Source: Lateolabrax maculatus
Taxonomy: Eukaryota > Chordata > Actinopteri > Acropomatiformes > Lateolabracidae
Assembly: GCA_031216445.1 (NCBI GenBank)
Contig: CM062214.1
Coordinates: 10,829,001-10,893,000, forward strand
Reading direction: 5' to 3'
Length of the DNA: 64,000 bases
Below the pieces are notes generated by a model. That model had not been told where the DNA came from and ran no database searches. It worked only from the letters and a program-made list of their open reading frames with translations. Positions 62,904 through 64,000 of this stretch are shown here, one piece after another; position 1 is the first letter of the stretch, and each line of letters begins with the position of its first letter. The translations under genes and the position numbers were made by a program.

Positions 62904-64000
62904 TGTTTTGATGTCAGGTTAAGAGGGCGGATCATTAACATCAACTCTGATCATTGCTGCCATTGTAGCGATGATGGGGATGGCTGTAAAGCATTATGGG
63001 AGTGCACTGTGGTGTGCTGTTAATCCTCGGGTGGATAAGCTTGTCTGCAGCGTCCGAGGCGTACCCGGGTTCACCTTCCTCCGGCGCTGTCAAAAAGGTT
63101 TCAGCTTCCCGCGGCTCCTCGCCTTTGACAGACAGTCCGCTTCTTTGGGTGCCGCCTGCCACAGAAGCTTCTCCCCAATCAGGAAGACCATTATTCAATT
63201 TAGGCCAACATGGATGTGCTCCCCCCCCCCCCCCCCCCTTCGCCCCCCCCATCACCCTCTCTTTCTCTCTCATGTTCCTCTACCTGCAATCAAATCTAGC
63301 CGTCCGTCTCATGAGAGTTGGACTTCAAACAAGGCCTTTCTTGGTCCCAGATAGCGATCCCCTGTGCAGCATGCTAACCCCCCTTCACCTTATTCTTCTA
63401 TACGTTTTTATCCCAGGTCTTTACTCTCTTCCTCTTTTGTTTTGCATTCTTCCCCTCACACACCCCCCCTCTCGCTCTCTCTGCACTGATCCCTTTTCTC
63501 CTGTTTTCTCTACCTCTCTGCCCCTCCTCTCCTATCTCCTTACTCATCTTCTTTATCTCTGCTGACTTGACAAGGACAAGGTCACAGCAGAGTTTCCATT
63601 TTATGTGTTTGCTTGCGCAAAGGTTTGCCTGAGAGCTTAGGTGTCTGTCTCCATCACTCACTTTTAATGTCTACAGCATGGGGTGTTTACTTGTGTATTC
63701 ACTCATTAAAAGACTTCCAGATAGCCCTAATCAGATTATCCTCTACAAACAAAAAGATTTGTTGCAGTTGGTCATAGATTTCCTTTTATCCTCTTTGCTC
63801 CATGGACTGATGATGATTGTCAAAGTAATCCTACAAAAAACAACCTAGATTAATTACTTATGCCTGTGTTGTGTTCTCAGGACTAAACCTCACCCTCCTT
63901 GCAGCCTTTGTTCATCGCTTGTTGTGTTTCTGTTCAGGTAGGCCAACCAGCAGGGGAATCAACAGGCGCCCCCAGAACCGTGGGATCGTAGAGGAGTGTT
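61095..64000 (+). CDS. igf2: igf2, insulin-like growth factor 2 (partial, runs off window end)
   Basis: Exon 1 is 61095-61169 (25 codons, AAG|GTAACC), exon 2 is 62186-62336 and exon 3 begins at 63938. The phase-1 junction rebuilds FYFS-RPTSR. Exon 1 encodes a hydrophilic leader (MEAQQRHGHH..., CHTCRRTE) typical of teleost Igf2. Exon 2 gives MSSSSR, the hydrophobic signal core LLFALALTLYVVEVASA, then the B domain AETLCGGELVDALQFVCEDRG. Exon 3 gives the C domain (RPTSRGINRRPQN) and the first A-domain residues GIVEEC, where the window ends. Known role: a secreted growth factor acting through the IGF1 receptor. The CGGEL...VC and GIVEEC cysteines follow the insulin-family pattern. The missing part is the rest of A, the D domain and the long E peptide. 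The resemblance to Igf2 rather than Igf1 and the th neighbour suggest the igf2b copy if two exist. Confidence 0.96.
61778..61824 (+). repeat. G-rich/(GT)n tract in igf2 intron 1, ending in G16
   Basis: GGGGGGTGGGGG, a (GT)9 run and G16 (61809-61824) lie together in intron 1. Confidence 0.9.
62348..62429. repeat. (AC)n/(GCAC)n microsatellite at the igf2 exon 2 donor
   Basis: The array begins only 12 bases after the exon 2/intron 2 boundary (62336) and runs about 80 bases into a C-run. Confidence 0.95.
62596..62622. repeat. (GA)n microsatellite in igf2 intron 2
   Basis: About 13 GA units. Confidence 0.93.
62862..62903 (+). repeat. T21-G21 junction in igf2 intron 2
   Basis: T21 (62862-62882) is followed at once by G21 (62883-62903). 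A run this long may be length-unstable or mis-sequenced. Confidence 0.9.
63221..63238 (+). repeat. C18 tract in igf2 intron 2
   Basis: C18 followed by TTCG and another C-run; a G-quadruplex or i-motif candidate, on the opposite strand from the G21 tract. Confidence 0.9.

Noticed and set aside
62996..63565. 189-codon frame in igf2 intron 2
   Set aside because: Low-complexity Pro/Ser/Leu frame from C-runs and pyrimidine-rich intron DNA.

Overview
This window is nuclear DNA of a teleost fish, most likely a percomorph. The genes are split by short introns with GT-AG borders. The intergenic DNA is full of (CA)n/(TG)n microsatellites and of interspersed repeats I recognise as common in spiny-rayed fishes. 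The protein set (osbpl5, phlda2, nap1l4, th, igf2) is the fish counterpart of human chromosome 11p15.4-p15.5, the region imprinted in mammals. Nothing looks prokaryotic, viral-genomic or plasmid-like. I cannot name the species.

Layout. (1) 227-2439, + strand: the last six exons of osbpl5, an oxysterol-binding-protein-related lipid-transfer protein, ending in a C-terminal membrane anchor. (2) About 2.8-19.4 kb: a 17-kb interval without a recognisable gene, holding microsatellites, a foldback MITE and other repeats. (3) 19.4-20.5 kb, - strand: phlda2, a single coding exon with a TATA box and a small predicted 3'UTR intron. (4) 20.6-30.6 kb: a repeat-rich interval. (5) 30.7-41.2 kb, - strand: nap1l4, a histone chaperone, rebuilt in full as 13 coding exons (360 codons plus stop) behind a non-coding first exon in a CpG-rich promoter. 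(6) 41.3-51.7 kb: a gene-free interval with one solo LTR. (7) 51.95-58.60 kb, + strand: th (tyrosine hydroxylase), complete in 13 exons (489 residues), with a CRE-like element and TATA box upstream and a solo LTR in intron 8. (8) 61.1 kb to the end, + strand: igf2 (insulin-like growth factor 2), exons 1-2 and the start of exon 3; the window cuts it at the start of the A domain.

How the genes relate. They are not an operon or a joint pathway. They are a conserved synteny block: lipid transfer (osbpl5), PH-domain growth restraint (phlda2), chromatin assembly (nap1l4), catecholamine synthesis (th) and growth-factor signalling (igf2). Two points of organisation stand out. The phlda2-nap1l4 pair lies in inverted orientation relative to the order I recall for human. 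No insulin gene lies between th and igf2. I found no new molecular system. The best leads are the synteny rearrangement, two solo LTRs, the altered N terminus and CKQQ tail of nap1l4, and the dense non-B-DNA tracts around igf2.
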